Below, in pieces: positions 6,996 through 12,266 of a stretch of DNA of 12,266 nucleotides. Numbering within the stretch: the first letter of the stretch is position 1; each line of letters opens with the position of its first letter. Made by a program: the position numbers and the translations under genes. The stretch spans positions 1 to 12,266 of the forward strand of contig MUZY01000065.1 in assembly GCA_003266065.1 (NCBI GenBank), written 5' to 3'. Under the pieces are notes generated by a model. It saw nothing but the letters and a program-made list of their open reading frames with translations, did no database searches and was not told the origin of the DNA. Origin of the DNA: Methanosphaera sp. rholeuAM130. GTDB lineage: Archaea > Methanobacteriota > Methanobacteria > Methanobacteriales > Methanobacteriaceae.

Positions 6996-7013
6996 AAAAA
7001 TACCTCCTATGAT

Positions 7014-7029
7014 TTTAGGTATGCCTAAA
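7014..7029 (-). promoter_or_regulatory. DtxR/IdeR-like palindrome TTTAGG-N4-CCTAAA
   Basis: Perfect 6-bp arms TTTAGG (7014-7019) and CCTAAA (7024-7029) surround four bases. TTAGG-N4-CCTAA is the core arrangement of DtxR/IdeR iron-repressor boxes. The site lies between the TATA element and the AGGAGG of the 30-residue gene, where a bound protein would block transcription. The symmetry is seen; the regulator is inferred. Confidence 0.5.
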
Positions 7030-7030
7030 T

Positions 7031-7039
7031 CTATATATT
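7031..7039 (-). promoter_or_regulatory. TATA-like element of the 30-residue gene
   Basis: The minus strand reads AATATATAG about 40 bases before the ATG at 6995, predicting a start near 7010. A second candidate, TTTAAATA at 7056-7063, would start transcription near 7033. Either places the palindrome at 7014-7029 at or next to the transcription start. Confidence 0.4.
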
Positions 7040-7123
7040 AGTATTAACTTCATACTATTTAAAGGTAGTCACAAAAACGGTATAATATATGAAAATTGAA
7101 GGCAGCAATCGGATAAGAATTAT

Positions 7124-7177
7124 AAAAAATCATCAAAAAAACAGGTAATCGAAAAGCATGAAACTAATGCAAAAAAA
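7124..7177 (-). terminator. T-tracts after the ArsC-like gene
   Basis: The minus strand has T7 at 7171-7177, T7 at 7135-7141 and T6 at 7124-7129, all downstream of the stop at 7200: staggered U-tract termination. The rest of 6996-7199 holds only the promoter of the small gene. Confidence 0.5.
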
Positions 7178-7199
7178 GGATAAGTGAAAAATAAGAATT

Positions 7200-7550
7200 C
7201 TATAACAGTTTTTCCGTCCATTCGGCCTCCTTAAAACCCGTCAGGACAAAATCGTCACATACAATTATCGGCCTTTTGACCAGCATGCCGTCTGTCGAAA
7301 GAAGCTTCAGCTGTTCATCCTCGCTCATATCAGGAAGCTTATCCTTCAATTTATTTTCACGATAAATCTTACCGCTGGTATTGAAAAACCTTTTCAGCGG
7401 CAGGTCACTTCTTTCATACCACTCTTTTAGTTCATCGTACTGGGGGTTGTCCTTGACTATGTCACGGTCGACATATTCAACGTTATGTTCATCCAACCAC
7501 TTTTTGGCCTTGCGGCATGTCGTACATCTTGGATACTCTACAAATAACAT
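7200..7550 (-). CDS. ArsC/Spx-family thioredoxin-fold protein
   Basis: A 116-residue member of the arsenate reductase (ArsC)/Spx/YffB family. The N-terminus VEYPRCTTCRKAKKWL has a CxxC pair (C9, C12) after the first strand; FFNTSGKIYRENKLKDKL (55-72) and LVKRPIIV (90-97, with the conserved R93-P94) are family hallmarks. Length is typical. ArsC enzymes use the first Cys to reduce arsenate, Spx proteins use CxxC as a thiol redox switch with RNA polymerase; an archaeal polymerase contact of the Spx kind is unlikely, so a thiol oxidoreductase or arsenate reductase is more plausible. No ars genes are adjacent. The ATG at 7550 has GAGGAG ten bases upstream. Confidence 0.85.
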   Translation of the reverse strand: MLFVEYPRCTTCRKAKKWLDEHNVEYVDRDIVKDNPQYDELKEWYERSDLPLKRFFNTSGKIYRENKLKDKLPDMSEDEQLKLLSTDGMLVKRPIIVCDDFVLTGFKEAEWTEKLL

Positions 7551-7580
7551 GATTATTACACTCCTCTAAGCTTATATAAT

Positions 7581-7718
7581 CTATTTGATATTTAAAGTAT
7601 AAATAAGTCTGTAATAAATATCACCAATAGCATCCCCTTACAGAACTTTCCAATATGGCGTTGGATTTGAATAAACTTTAATGATAAATTTATCTTGGAG
7701 TTTTACTGTCTTTTCCAT
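7581..7718 (-). pseudogene. Possible gene remnant with an internal stop
   Basis: Reading down from ATG 7718, the frame begins MEKTVKLQDKFIIKVY and then SNPTPYWKVL, meets a TAA at 7638-7640, and continues in the same frame as GDAIGDIYYRLIYTLNIK to a TAG at 7581. The composition looks protein-like on both sides of the stop, so this may be a degraded gene of about 45 codons or more. I do not recognise it. A chance open stretch remains possible. Confidence 0.25.
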
Positions 7719-7780
7719 ACATTTACCCCATAACATTGAAATAATTCACTATACGCTCTCTAATGATATTTTCCTTGTCA

Positions 7781-8119
7781 TCACCTTTTGAAAATGAATG
7801 ATATTTCCTTAAAATAATCGCCATAATCATTTTCGTTGCAGAACTCATTAAGTTCATCTAGAATTTCATCCAATCGCCTGGATACATCCCCTACAATTCG
7901 TTCATTAATTTCAATAACAAATATCTTTTGAAATATTCCATCCGGATTATCTTCAACAAAAACACTTCGCCAGTTCATTTCTTTACTGTATGAAAGCAAT
8001 TTGCTATAGAAAACACCACAAAAAATCGTCCAATCAATTATTTTTTTTGTTGAACTTAATGAATCGACTAGATACGTATCATTTATAAGGTTATTTTCAA
8101 ATAATTCTTCTTTCTGCAA
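7781..8119 (-). CDS. Uncharacterised 112-residue protein, paralogue of a nearby broken copy
   Basis: I do not recognise this family. The C-terminal 55 residues (from NPDGIFQKIFVIEI, through RRLDEILDELNEFC, to DYFKEISFIF) align without gaps to the broken copy at 8628-8795, with 19 identities by my hand count, so the region is a conserved domain. I choose TTG 8119: a perfect GGGAGG lies seven bases upstream, while the longer frame from TTG 8155 has none. A 26-codon frame from ATG 8177, with AGGGGA upstream, overlaps the start in another phase and may be the remains of the original N-terminus. It stands downstream of a broken HEPN gene on the same strand, and its paralogue stood directly upstream of that gene, which suggests a partner of HEPN proteins, possibly antitoxin-like. 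That link is inference. Confidence 0.6.
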   Translation of the reverse strand: MQKEELFENNLINDTYLVDSLSSTKKIIDWTIFCGVFYSKLLSYSKEMNWRSVFVEDNPDGIFQKIFVIEINERIVGDVSRRLDEILDELNEFCNENDYGDYFKEISFIFKR

Positions 8120-8201
8120 GATATTTCCTCCCGGTATTTTTATTATTTTTATCAATATACTTTTCTTCTTCTAGCATGATTTTAATCCCCTTAGGTTAAT
8201 C

Positions 8202-8623
8202 TTATAGTTCATCAGTACAAAATCCAACAATATAATCCATAGTATCTTTAGCTTCCATCAATTCCCTACATGATAACTTTGATACAATTTGTAATCTGCT
8301 TTTTCACGTAACTTTTTTAATAGAAATAACTGGGAATGAATAGAATATAACTGTTTTTCTTTAAGTATTTCTAAAACTTGTTTATGTCCTGTCTTTATTC
8401 TTTGATTTCTATTCACATAATAAGAAATATTCTTAATTGATTCTCCTTGTTGCTCCAACCAAAAAGAAAGAAAGAATAAGTGGAATAATAAAATCTATTA
8501 ATTAAAGTCCCATAAACTTGCACGTTCACCATCAGATAACTGAAGCAATGTGTCCTTATTATCATACAACTTTGAAGTGAATTTATACAGGTGATAAGAT
8601 GGTTCTTTAGTAATATCATTCAT
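8202..8623 (-). pseudogene. Broken HEPN-domain gene (three frame disruptions)
   Basis: Joined over three frames this gives a HEPN-domain (PF05168-like) protein of about 135 residues. From ATG 8623: MNDITKEPSYHLYKFTSKLY to SLWDF, ending at TAA 8498; then, shifted, NRFYYSTYSFFLFGW, matching the HEPN AINRAYYAAFYA helix; then, shifted back near 8455-8475, LEQQGES, TGHKQVLEILKE and LKKLREKADYKLYQSY, matching the HEPN LxxLRxxADY helix; then, shifted again near 8270-8285, RELMEAKDTMDYIVGFC ending at TAA 8202, a typical last helix. HEPN proteins are often RNase toxins or partners of minimal nucleotidyltransferases. It begins four bases after the upstream paralogue fragment, as in an operon. The disruptions could be true decay or, less likely, sequence errors. 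Confidence 0.6.
8463..8476. repeat. Short tetranucleotide tract (AAAG)3
   Basis: Three AAAG units plus AA lie exactly where the HEPN reading changes frame. Loss or gain of one unit would shift the frame; three units are few for a phase-variable tract, so this is more likely a slippage site in a decaying gene. Confidence 0.4.
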
Positions 8624-8627
8624 GATT

Positions 8628-8795
8628 TCACCATTCATATATAATAACTACCTCATGAAAATAATCACTTAAACCATGAGTGTTACAGTAATCATTCAAA
8701 TCATCCAACATGGCATTCCACTTATCAAACGCTTCACCTATCATCCGTTGCTTAAATTTTACAACAAAAACCTTTTCAAAAACCTCATCGGGATC
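8628..8795 (-). pseudogene. C-terminal fragment of a paralogue of the gene at 7781-8119
   Basis: The minus strand reads 55 residues, starting DPDEVFEKVFVVKF, then RMIGEAF, MLDDLNDYCN and DYFHEVVIIYEW, ending at TGA 8628-8630. It aligns end to end with the last 55 residues of the intact protein at 7781-8119 (19 identities). In frame, a TAA immediately precedes the first codon, while DVNK in the next phase could be the lost continuation, indicating a frameshift. Nothing similar to the N-terminal half is visible before the sequence becomes extremely AT-rich. The stop is four bases from the HEPN ATG. The level of divergence shows these are old paralogues, not a fresh duplication. Confidence 0.6.
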
Positions 8796-9034
8796 TTATT
8801 CACATCAGTATTATTAATTATATAATTCATAAATATCAACTAAAAAATTACTAATATAAATAAAATATTTTAAATATTATTTAATTATATATTGTAATGA
8901 ATTATATAACCACCCGAAATCACTTATTTAATAGATAAATAATACACATATAGCTAAAACAGCAATATCCGTAAACATAACCCCAAAAAACATTCTTCTT
9001 TTAATTCATGACTTCCCATTTTTTAAGTAATTTC

Positions 9035-9042
9035 ATGTACAT
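9035..9042. promoter_or_regulatory. Palindrome ATGTACAT, distal copy
   Basis: A perfect 8-base palindrome within ATGTACATA, repeated exactly at 9089-9097, 54 bases nearer the AbrB-like gene. It may be a distal operator half of a paired site. Confidence 0.3.
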
Positions 9043-9088
9043 AATATATCTTTTACCATTTTTACTTAAAAAGTATTTTTTACATTTT

Positions 9089-9096
9089 ATGTACAT
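9089..9096. promoter_or_regulatory. Palindrome ATGTACAT next to the TATA box
   Basis: The second copy ends four bases before the TATA box at 9100, overlapping the expected BRE, where binding would compete with TFB. Autoregulation by the AbrB-like protein is an attractive guess without direct support. Confidence 0.35.
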
Positions 9097-9099
9097 AGA

Positions 9100-9107
9100 T
9101 TTATATA
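9100..9107 (+). promoter_or_regulatory. TATA box TTTATATA of the AbrB-TIR pair
   Basis: A perfect archaeal TATA box whose centre lies 27 bases before ATG 9131, predicting a leaderless or nearly leaderless mRNA. It decides the start of the AbrB-like gene. Confidence 0.6.
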
Positions 9108-9130
9108 GTATGAAGGACATACACAGTATC

Positions 9131-9331
9131 ATGAAAAATTATACAGTAAAAGCTAGACAGAGATATGGTAGCAATTCCATTGACTTAACGTTACCGGCTA
9201 GTATAAGAAGAGAATATTCAATAAATCATGGAGATATATTCAAAATCAGTCCTATCGAAAAGGATGACGTGTTGACTCTTGAATACAGGTTGATATATCA
9301 TAACGAGGACGACGAGGACAGCGAGGAATAA
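9131..9331 (+). CDS. AbrB/MazE-like DNA-binding protein
   Basis: A 66-residue protein with a swapped-hairpin AbrB/SpoVT-like fold: MKNYTVKARQRYGSNSIDLT, then LPASIRREYSINHGDIFKI, echo the family's VRxxGxSxxITIPxxIRxxxxIxxGDxxxV. An acidic tail (NEDDEDSEE) follows. Such proteins act as transcription regulators or antitoxins. The frame is open further up to 9008 but that part is hydrophobic, lacks a ribosome binding site and contains the TATA box, so I start at 9131; ATG 9110 is too close to the TATA box. The TIR-like gene follows after 30 bases on the same strand, so the two are probably cotranscribed and this protein may regulate the pair. Confidence 0.65.
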   Translation: MKNYTVKARQRYGSNSIDLTLPASIRREYSINHGDIFKISPIEKDDVLTLEYRLIYHNEDDEDSEE

Positions 9332-9361
9332 TATCTACTAAGGGATTAAAGGGAAATAAAA

Positions 9362-9832
9362 ATGAAAAGAAATGATATCAACATATACATCAGCTATTTT
9401 CATATAGATGAATACTTCAAGAATCTTTTGAATGACATTATAGGTGAAAACTACACCATAAAATCATCACCGCAGGAATATTACATCAAAAACAATTTCA
9501 ACACCTACATGGATACATTGAACAAGAACAATGAAAATGACGAGAACATATTCATAGTCCTTGTAGGTACCGATACATACCGAAGCATAAACGTTGACTG
9601 GGAACTGGAATTCGGGTTATCCCACCAAAATCCGATACTGGGATTATGTCTTCCGACCAATGACGACTACAAAAAGGACGTATGCACCCCCAAAAATATG
9701 CCGACAAAGCTGTTGAACAACCTGTACTCGGGGTATGCATCATACTTTGACTGGACAGACAGCTTCAGCGATCTCAAGGAGTATATCAGCATATCAATAA
9801 ACAATAAGATACACAGACATGCATTGATTTAA
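9362..9832 (+). CDS. TIR-like (MTH538/ThsB-type) domain protein
   Basis: A 156-residue single-domain protein of the TIR-like DUF1863 (MTH538) family, which includes the Thoeris sensor ThsB. The N-terminus INIYISYFHIDEYFKNLL (6-23) fits the first strand and helix (VFISHSxxD-type). FIVLVGTDTYRSINVDWELE (64-83) matches the IIVLIGxxTxxSxxVxWEI block, with W80-E81 supplying the probable catalytic Glu of NAD-cleaving TIRs, and PILGLCLPTN (91-100) follows as the next strand. ThsB-type TIRs make cyclic ADP-ribose signals during phage infection. No ThsA-like effector or other partner is in the window, so a complete Thoeris system is not shown. The ATG follows AAAGGGA and the AbrB-like gene by 30 bases. 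Confidence 0.72.
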   Translation: MKRNDINIYISYFHIDEYFKNLLNDIIGENYTIKSSPQEYYIKNNFNTYMDTLNKNNENDENIFIVLVGTDTYRSINVDWELEFGLSHQNPILGLCLPTNDDYKKDVCTPKNMPTKLLNNLYSGYASYFDWTDSFSDLKEYISISINNKIHRHALI

Positions 9833-9884
9833 AAAGAGTATAATCCATACAATAAATAGTGTATAAAGAATAATATTAGAAAAG

Positions 9885-9895
9885 TATAATATAAT
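9885..9895 (+). promoter_or_regulatory. TATA-like element of the zinc-ribbon gene
   Basis: TATAATATAAT after a purine-rich AGAAAAG (BRE-like) lies about 40 bases before ATG 9932, giving a short leader with the AAGGGG ribosome binding site at 9920-9925. A nearer TATATATTATATA at 9902-9914 is too close unless the mRNA is leaderless. Confidence 0.4.
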
Positions 9896-9931
9896 CATTG
9901 CATATATATTATATACTCGAAGGGGATTACC

Positions 9932-11053
9932 ATGCAAAAATGTGAAAAATGTGGACAATACAATTATAACTATGAGGAACGATGCGTATACTGCGGCGAG
10001 TTCTTTTACATAGCAGTAAATCATGACGATGGATATACGCATACGCCGAAACATCATGACTTTACCGATGACATTATCGATGAACTGTCAAACTCCAACA
10101 ACGAAGCTACAGAATACATGGACATAGATGACAACCCATTTACAAAGACAATCGAAAAAAACTCATACCACGAAGACGCCAGATATATCAATGACGATTA
10201 CATCGATGGAAGCTTCATAAACGAGGGAGACGGCAACTTCCACGACCTGGAAGTAAATGAGGCAAAGTTGCCTGATGAAGCGATATTTGAAGAGGAAAGA
10301 AACGTCAATCCACCCAAAAAGCAGCACATCATAGACCTGCAGAATGATTTGAAAAGAAAGATTAAAAGAAACAAGAAGCTGGAAAATTCAATCGGAATAA
10401 TGTTCAGCGATATAGATGTGGATATAACATCCATCAAAAATCCGATAGAAATTAGCGGAAGGGCACACTTCAATCAGAATGAAATGCATGAGGAATATAA
10501 GCTCTCCATCATATGCTATGACGTGCTTCAAAATAAGCTTGACCGCAGGGAAGTGATATTGGAAAATAATGACAACACCGAACATGTGGACTTCAGCGTA
10601 TCAATCCACCCGAATATCCATAAGACGGCGATGATTATACTTCTTCCCGAAATCATTCAAAAAGACACATTTGACGATATCAGCGGACAATCCGATGACT
10701 TTATGGACGTTGAAATTCCAAGAAATCTTTCAAATCAGATATTCATTGAAAACATGACAGATATCGAAAGAAAAATAGGTATGAAAATAGACAATACCAG
10801 TATTCTATTGAAGTCGGACAGAAAAATAGAGGTGGTCGGTGAAATCTACATCAAAGATCCTGACAGATACAGTACAATCATGATAACGGGAACATGTTAC
10901 GACAAAAACAATCATATAATAGCAACGGAATCCACCCGGATAAACACCAGACTATACCTTGGATTCGACACGCTGAGGCTAATCATTAATGATGTGGACG
11001 TTAACAGAATCCAGAGAATAAAAATCTATCCTACACTGCAGGGACTTGAATGA
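9932..11053 (+). CDS. N-terminal zinc-ribbon protein with two tandem beta-rich repeats
   Basis: A 373-residue soluble protein. Residues 1-24 form a zinc ribbon (C4, C7, C18, C21; CxxC-x10-CxxC). A long acidic, low-complexity linker (about 30-125) leads to a basic helix (129-151, QHIIDLQNDLKRKIKRNKK). Two copies of a domain of about 85 residues follow: 153-240 and 280-370. Both start with IG-M, have an ICYD or TCYD strand near the middle, and end in an ILLPE or IYPTL strand, resembling FxLYD-type beta domains. No membrane span or signal peptide is present. Methanobacteria carry many zinc-ribbon proteins of unknown role. AAGGGG lies six bases before the ATG. Convergent with the next gene. Confidence 0.72.
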   Translation: MQKCEKCGQYNYNYEERCVYCGEFFYIAVNHDDGYTHTPKHHDFTDDIIDELSNSNNEATEYMDIDDNPFTKTIEKNSYHEDARYINDDYIDGSFINEGDGNFHDLEVNEAKLPDEAIFEEERNVNPPKKQHIIDLQNDLKRKIKRNKKLENSIGIMFSDIDVDITSIKNPIEISGRAHFNQNEMHEEYKLSIICYDVLQNKLDRREVILENNDNTEHVDFSVSIHPNIHKTAMIILLPEIIQKDTFDDISGQSDDFMDVEIPRNLSNQIFIENMTDIERKIGMKIDNTSILLKSDRKIEVVGEIYIKDPDRYSTIMITGTCYDKNNHIIATESTRINTRLYLGFDTLRLIINDVDVNRIQRIKIYPTLQGLE

Positions 11054-11115
11054 TGACGGCATAGATTCAAAGCCTTTTAAGCCAAAAGTTAAAACGTTCA
11101 CATCAAACAAGCTAA

Positions 11116-11727
11116 CTAGTAGTCCAGATACTCGCGTCTTGCCTTGTATCGTGCATATTCAAAGGGATAATTGTTGTTCAATATCTCTTCAACCCTTTCA
11201 TTTACCCTTTCGTCCTCGCTAATTTTAAGTATATCAATCAATACGTCAAACTCCACCACCTGATTTTTAATCTGTATAGCCAGATACTTCTGATAATCGT
11301 CCTCCCTGTTGTACAGGTCCACCAATCTATATGTTTCAAGCTCAAGATACAATGACGACAACAGATACGAGACACACTCCGATATAATGGTATCTCCTGT
11401 AACGTCATAGTCCTCGATATTGACTATCAAATCCGTTAGCCTATATATCAATATCTTAAGCTCCTCATCATCCACCAAAATGTTATTGGAGAGTATATCC
11501 TCAATGTACTGGTAAAACTCCACAAACTCGTCAAGACTATTATCATTATACCTGAACATTACCCTCAGGTTAAAAAGCAGGAGCTTCATGTAATGATTTG
11601 TTCTGTCTGACAATATCTCATTGTTTAATGACGTAATCTCCCCGATATCCAATACGTCCAGTTTTCTGCTCGGCCACTTCATCTTTAATCCACACCTATA
11701 TATTAGTTTACTCCTCCAAAGGGACAT
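11116..11727 (-). CDS. Uncharacterised helical protein, about 190-203 residues
   Basis: Not recognised. The sequence is acidic and leucine/isoleucine-rich with heptad-like helices (LDEFVEFYQYIEDILSNN, LKILIYRLTDLIVNIEDY, RVNERVEEILNNNYPFEY) and ends in a charged ARYKARREYLDY. There is no signal peptide or clear membrane span. The start is unsettled. ATG 11727 has AGGA directly abutting it, too close for pairing; ATG 11682 begins MKWPSRKLDVLDIGEI with a weak GGTG ten bases up; and the best ribosome binding site, GGAGGAG at 11711-11717, is followed at a normal distance only by an in-frame ATA at 11703-11701. The gene is convergent with the zinc-ribbon gene and divergent from the MATE gene. Confidence 0.6.
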   Translation of the reverse strand: MSLWRSKLIYRCGLKMKWPSRKLDVLDIGEITSLNNEILSDRTNHYMKLLLFNLRVMFRYNDNSLDEFVEFYQYIEDILSNNILVDDEELKILIYRLTDLIVNIEDYDVTGDTIISECVSYLLSSLYLELETYRLVDLYNREDDYQKYLAIQIKNQVVEFDVLIDILKISEDERVNERVEEILNNNYPFEYARYKARREYLDY

Positions 11728-11828
11728 TCCTATTATTTGATATGAATTTCATGAAGTATAATCTTTTGGATATCTGATACTGAAATATTAAAAGGGCGTT
11801 AATAGCAAAATTAATATTCCAAGAAGGT

Positions 11829-11838
11829 CATAAATAAG
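11829..11838 (+). promoter_or_regulatory. Weak TATA-like element before the MATE gene
   Basis: CATAAATAAG lies after the purine-rich AAGAAGGT and would start transcription near 11858, leaving about 25 bases of leader with the GGAGG site at 11871-11875. Tentative. Confidence 0.25.
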
Positions 11839-11870
11839 TAATAGAAAGAGATTTGGATAAAATATTTTTG

Positions 11871-11875
11871 GGAGG
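11871..11875 (+). promoter_or_regulatory. Ribosome binding site GGAGG of the MATE gene
   Basis: A perfect Shine-Dalgarno core. Counting a normal eight-base spacer puts the start at ATA 11884, in frame with the MATE protein; no ATG, GTG or TTG is in frame before 11950. Confidence 0.55.
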
Positions 11876-11883
11876 CTGAACTT

Positions 11884-12266
11884 ATAACACAAGAAAAAAC
11901 AGAGGGAGTAAAGACAATACTGGGAGACCCACGAACGGCGGTACGTAAAATGAGCGTGCCGCTTATCATATCCATGCTTTTGGTAAGTATCTACAACCTG
12001 GCTGATGCGGCATGGGTGGCAGGACTGGGTTCAGATGCACTGGCAGGCGTGGGATTTGTCACGCCGCTATTTCTCATACTTGTAGGACTGGGAAACGGTC
12101 TTGGAGGAGGTGCAACCTCATCCATCGCAAAGTATATCGGCCAACAAAACAAACATAAGGCGGACAACGGTGGATTACATGTAATATTTATCACAATAGT
12201 CATATCGTTAGCGGTAACCGTACTGCTAGTTTTAATATTGAATCCATTGCTTGAAATGATGGGAGC
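11884..12266 (+). CDS. MATE-family multidrug/metabolite efflux transporter (3' end outside window)
   Basis: The first about 127 residues of a MATE transporter, which exports cationic compounds in exchange for Na+ or H+. After a polar N-terminus comes ILGDPRTAVRKMSVPLI, the GDP-x-x-A-x-x-K-x-S-x-P signature of archaeal and bacterial MATE proteins, then TM1 SMLLVSIYNLADAAWVAGLG, TM2 ALAGVGFVTPLFLILVGLG, the loop GGGATSSIAKYIGQ, and TM3 VIFITIVISLAVTVLLVLIL. The frame is open from 11845 but has no ATG, GTG or TTG before ATG 11950, and starting there would remove GDP, which belongs to the family's conserved N-terminus. The GGAGG at 11871 points to ATA 11884. The gene is cut by the window end. It is richer in G and C than its neighbours. 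Confidence 0.85.
   Translation, partial: MTQEKTEGVKTILGDPRTAVRKMSVPLIISMLLVSIYNLADAAWVAGLGSDALAGVGFVTPLFLILVGLGNGLGGGATSSIAKYIGQQNKHKADNGGLHVIFITIVISLAVTVLLVLILNPLLEMMG

Larger units (their letters stand above)
8796..9130. other. Extremely AT-rich gene-free spacer
   Basis: About 335 bases with almost no G or C up to 8910. I see no gene, tRNA or array. The hydrophobic frame from 9008 into the AbrB-like gene is unlikely to be translated because a strong TATA box lies inside it. The right end carries the two ATGTACAT palindromes and that promoter. This may be the edge of a deletion or insertion that truncated the paralogue fragment. Confidence 0.5.

Noticed and set aside
8413..8619. 68-codon minus-strand frame covering part of the HEPN remnant
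   Set aside because: Only its middle (NRFYYSTYSFF) is meaningful; the ends are out-of-phase readings of the broken HEPN gene, so it is not a gene of its own.
9362..9832. Complete Thoeris defence system
   Set aside because: Only the TIR-like gene is present; the following zinc-ribbon protein has no SIR2, SLOG or transmembrane effector features, so the claim cannot be made from this window.
9794..10057. Hydrophobic 87-codon minus-strand frame
   Set aside because: It overlaps the ends of two supported + strand genes and their promoter, with no ribosome binding site.

Overview
The window is archaeal and fits the Methanobacteriales (pseudomurein-walled methanogens; a Methanobrevibacter- or Methanosphaera-like genome is my best guess, genus not settled). 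The reasons are a ComB for coenzyme M synthesis, a secreted protein with a pseudomurein-binding repeat, a DUF4013-type membrane protein with zinc ribbon, archaeal TATA boxes 20-30 bases before starts, T-tract terminators, strong GGAGG ribosome binding sites, and low GC with very AT-rich spacers.

Layout. 1-522: 3' part of a nitroreductase. 523-1263: a long spacer with a perfect 10-bp inverted repeat resembling a CsoR/RcnR/FrmR-type operator, at the point where the + strand changes from T-rich to A-rich. 1264-1959: a double [4Fe-4S] protein related to the QueG core. 2005-6151, all on the minus strand: LOG-family protein, an unknown 117-residue protein, ComB, a membrane-anchored pseudomurein-binding protein, and a DUF4013/zinc-ribbon membrane protein. 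6269-6865: a pRiA4b ORF-3-like protein. 6903-6995 (minus): a 30-residue single-span membrane protein, recognised from a perfect AGGAGG site and a DtxR-like palindrome beside its TATA box. 7200-7550 (minus): an ArsC/Spx-like thioredoxin-fold protein.

7581-9832 looks like a small, partly decayed accessory or defence-type patch. It holds an uncharacterised 112-residue protein, a diverged broken paralogue of it (55 C-terminal codons), and directly behind that paralogue a HEPN-domain gene broken by three frame disruptions. After an extremely AT-rich gap comes an AbrB-like regulator followed by a TIR-like (MTH538/ThsB-type) protein, with paired ATGTACAT palindromes at its promoter.

9932-11053 encodes an N-terminal zinc ribbon plus two tandem copies of a beta-rich domain. 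11116-11727 (minus) is an unknown, apparently helical protein. 11884-12266 is the 5' part of a MATE efflux transporter that appears to lack an ATG, GTG or TTG start and may begin at ATA.

Most of the window is ordinary housekeeping and surface genes. The best leads are the HEPN plus paralogue remnant, the AbrB-TIR pair, the putatively metal-regulated 30-residue membrane protein, and the orphan operator in the first spacer. All family names come from reading motifs by eye; no search was run.
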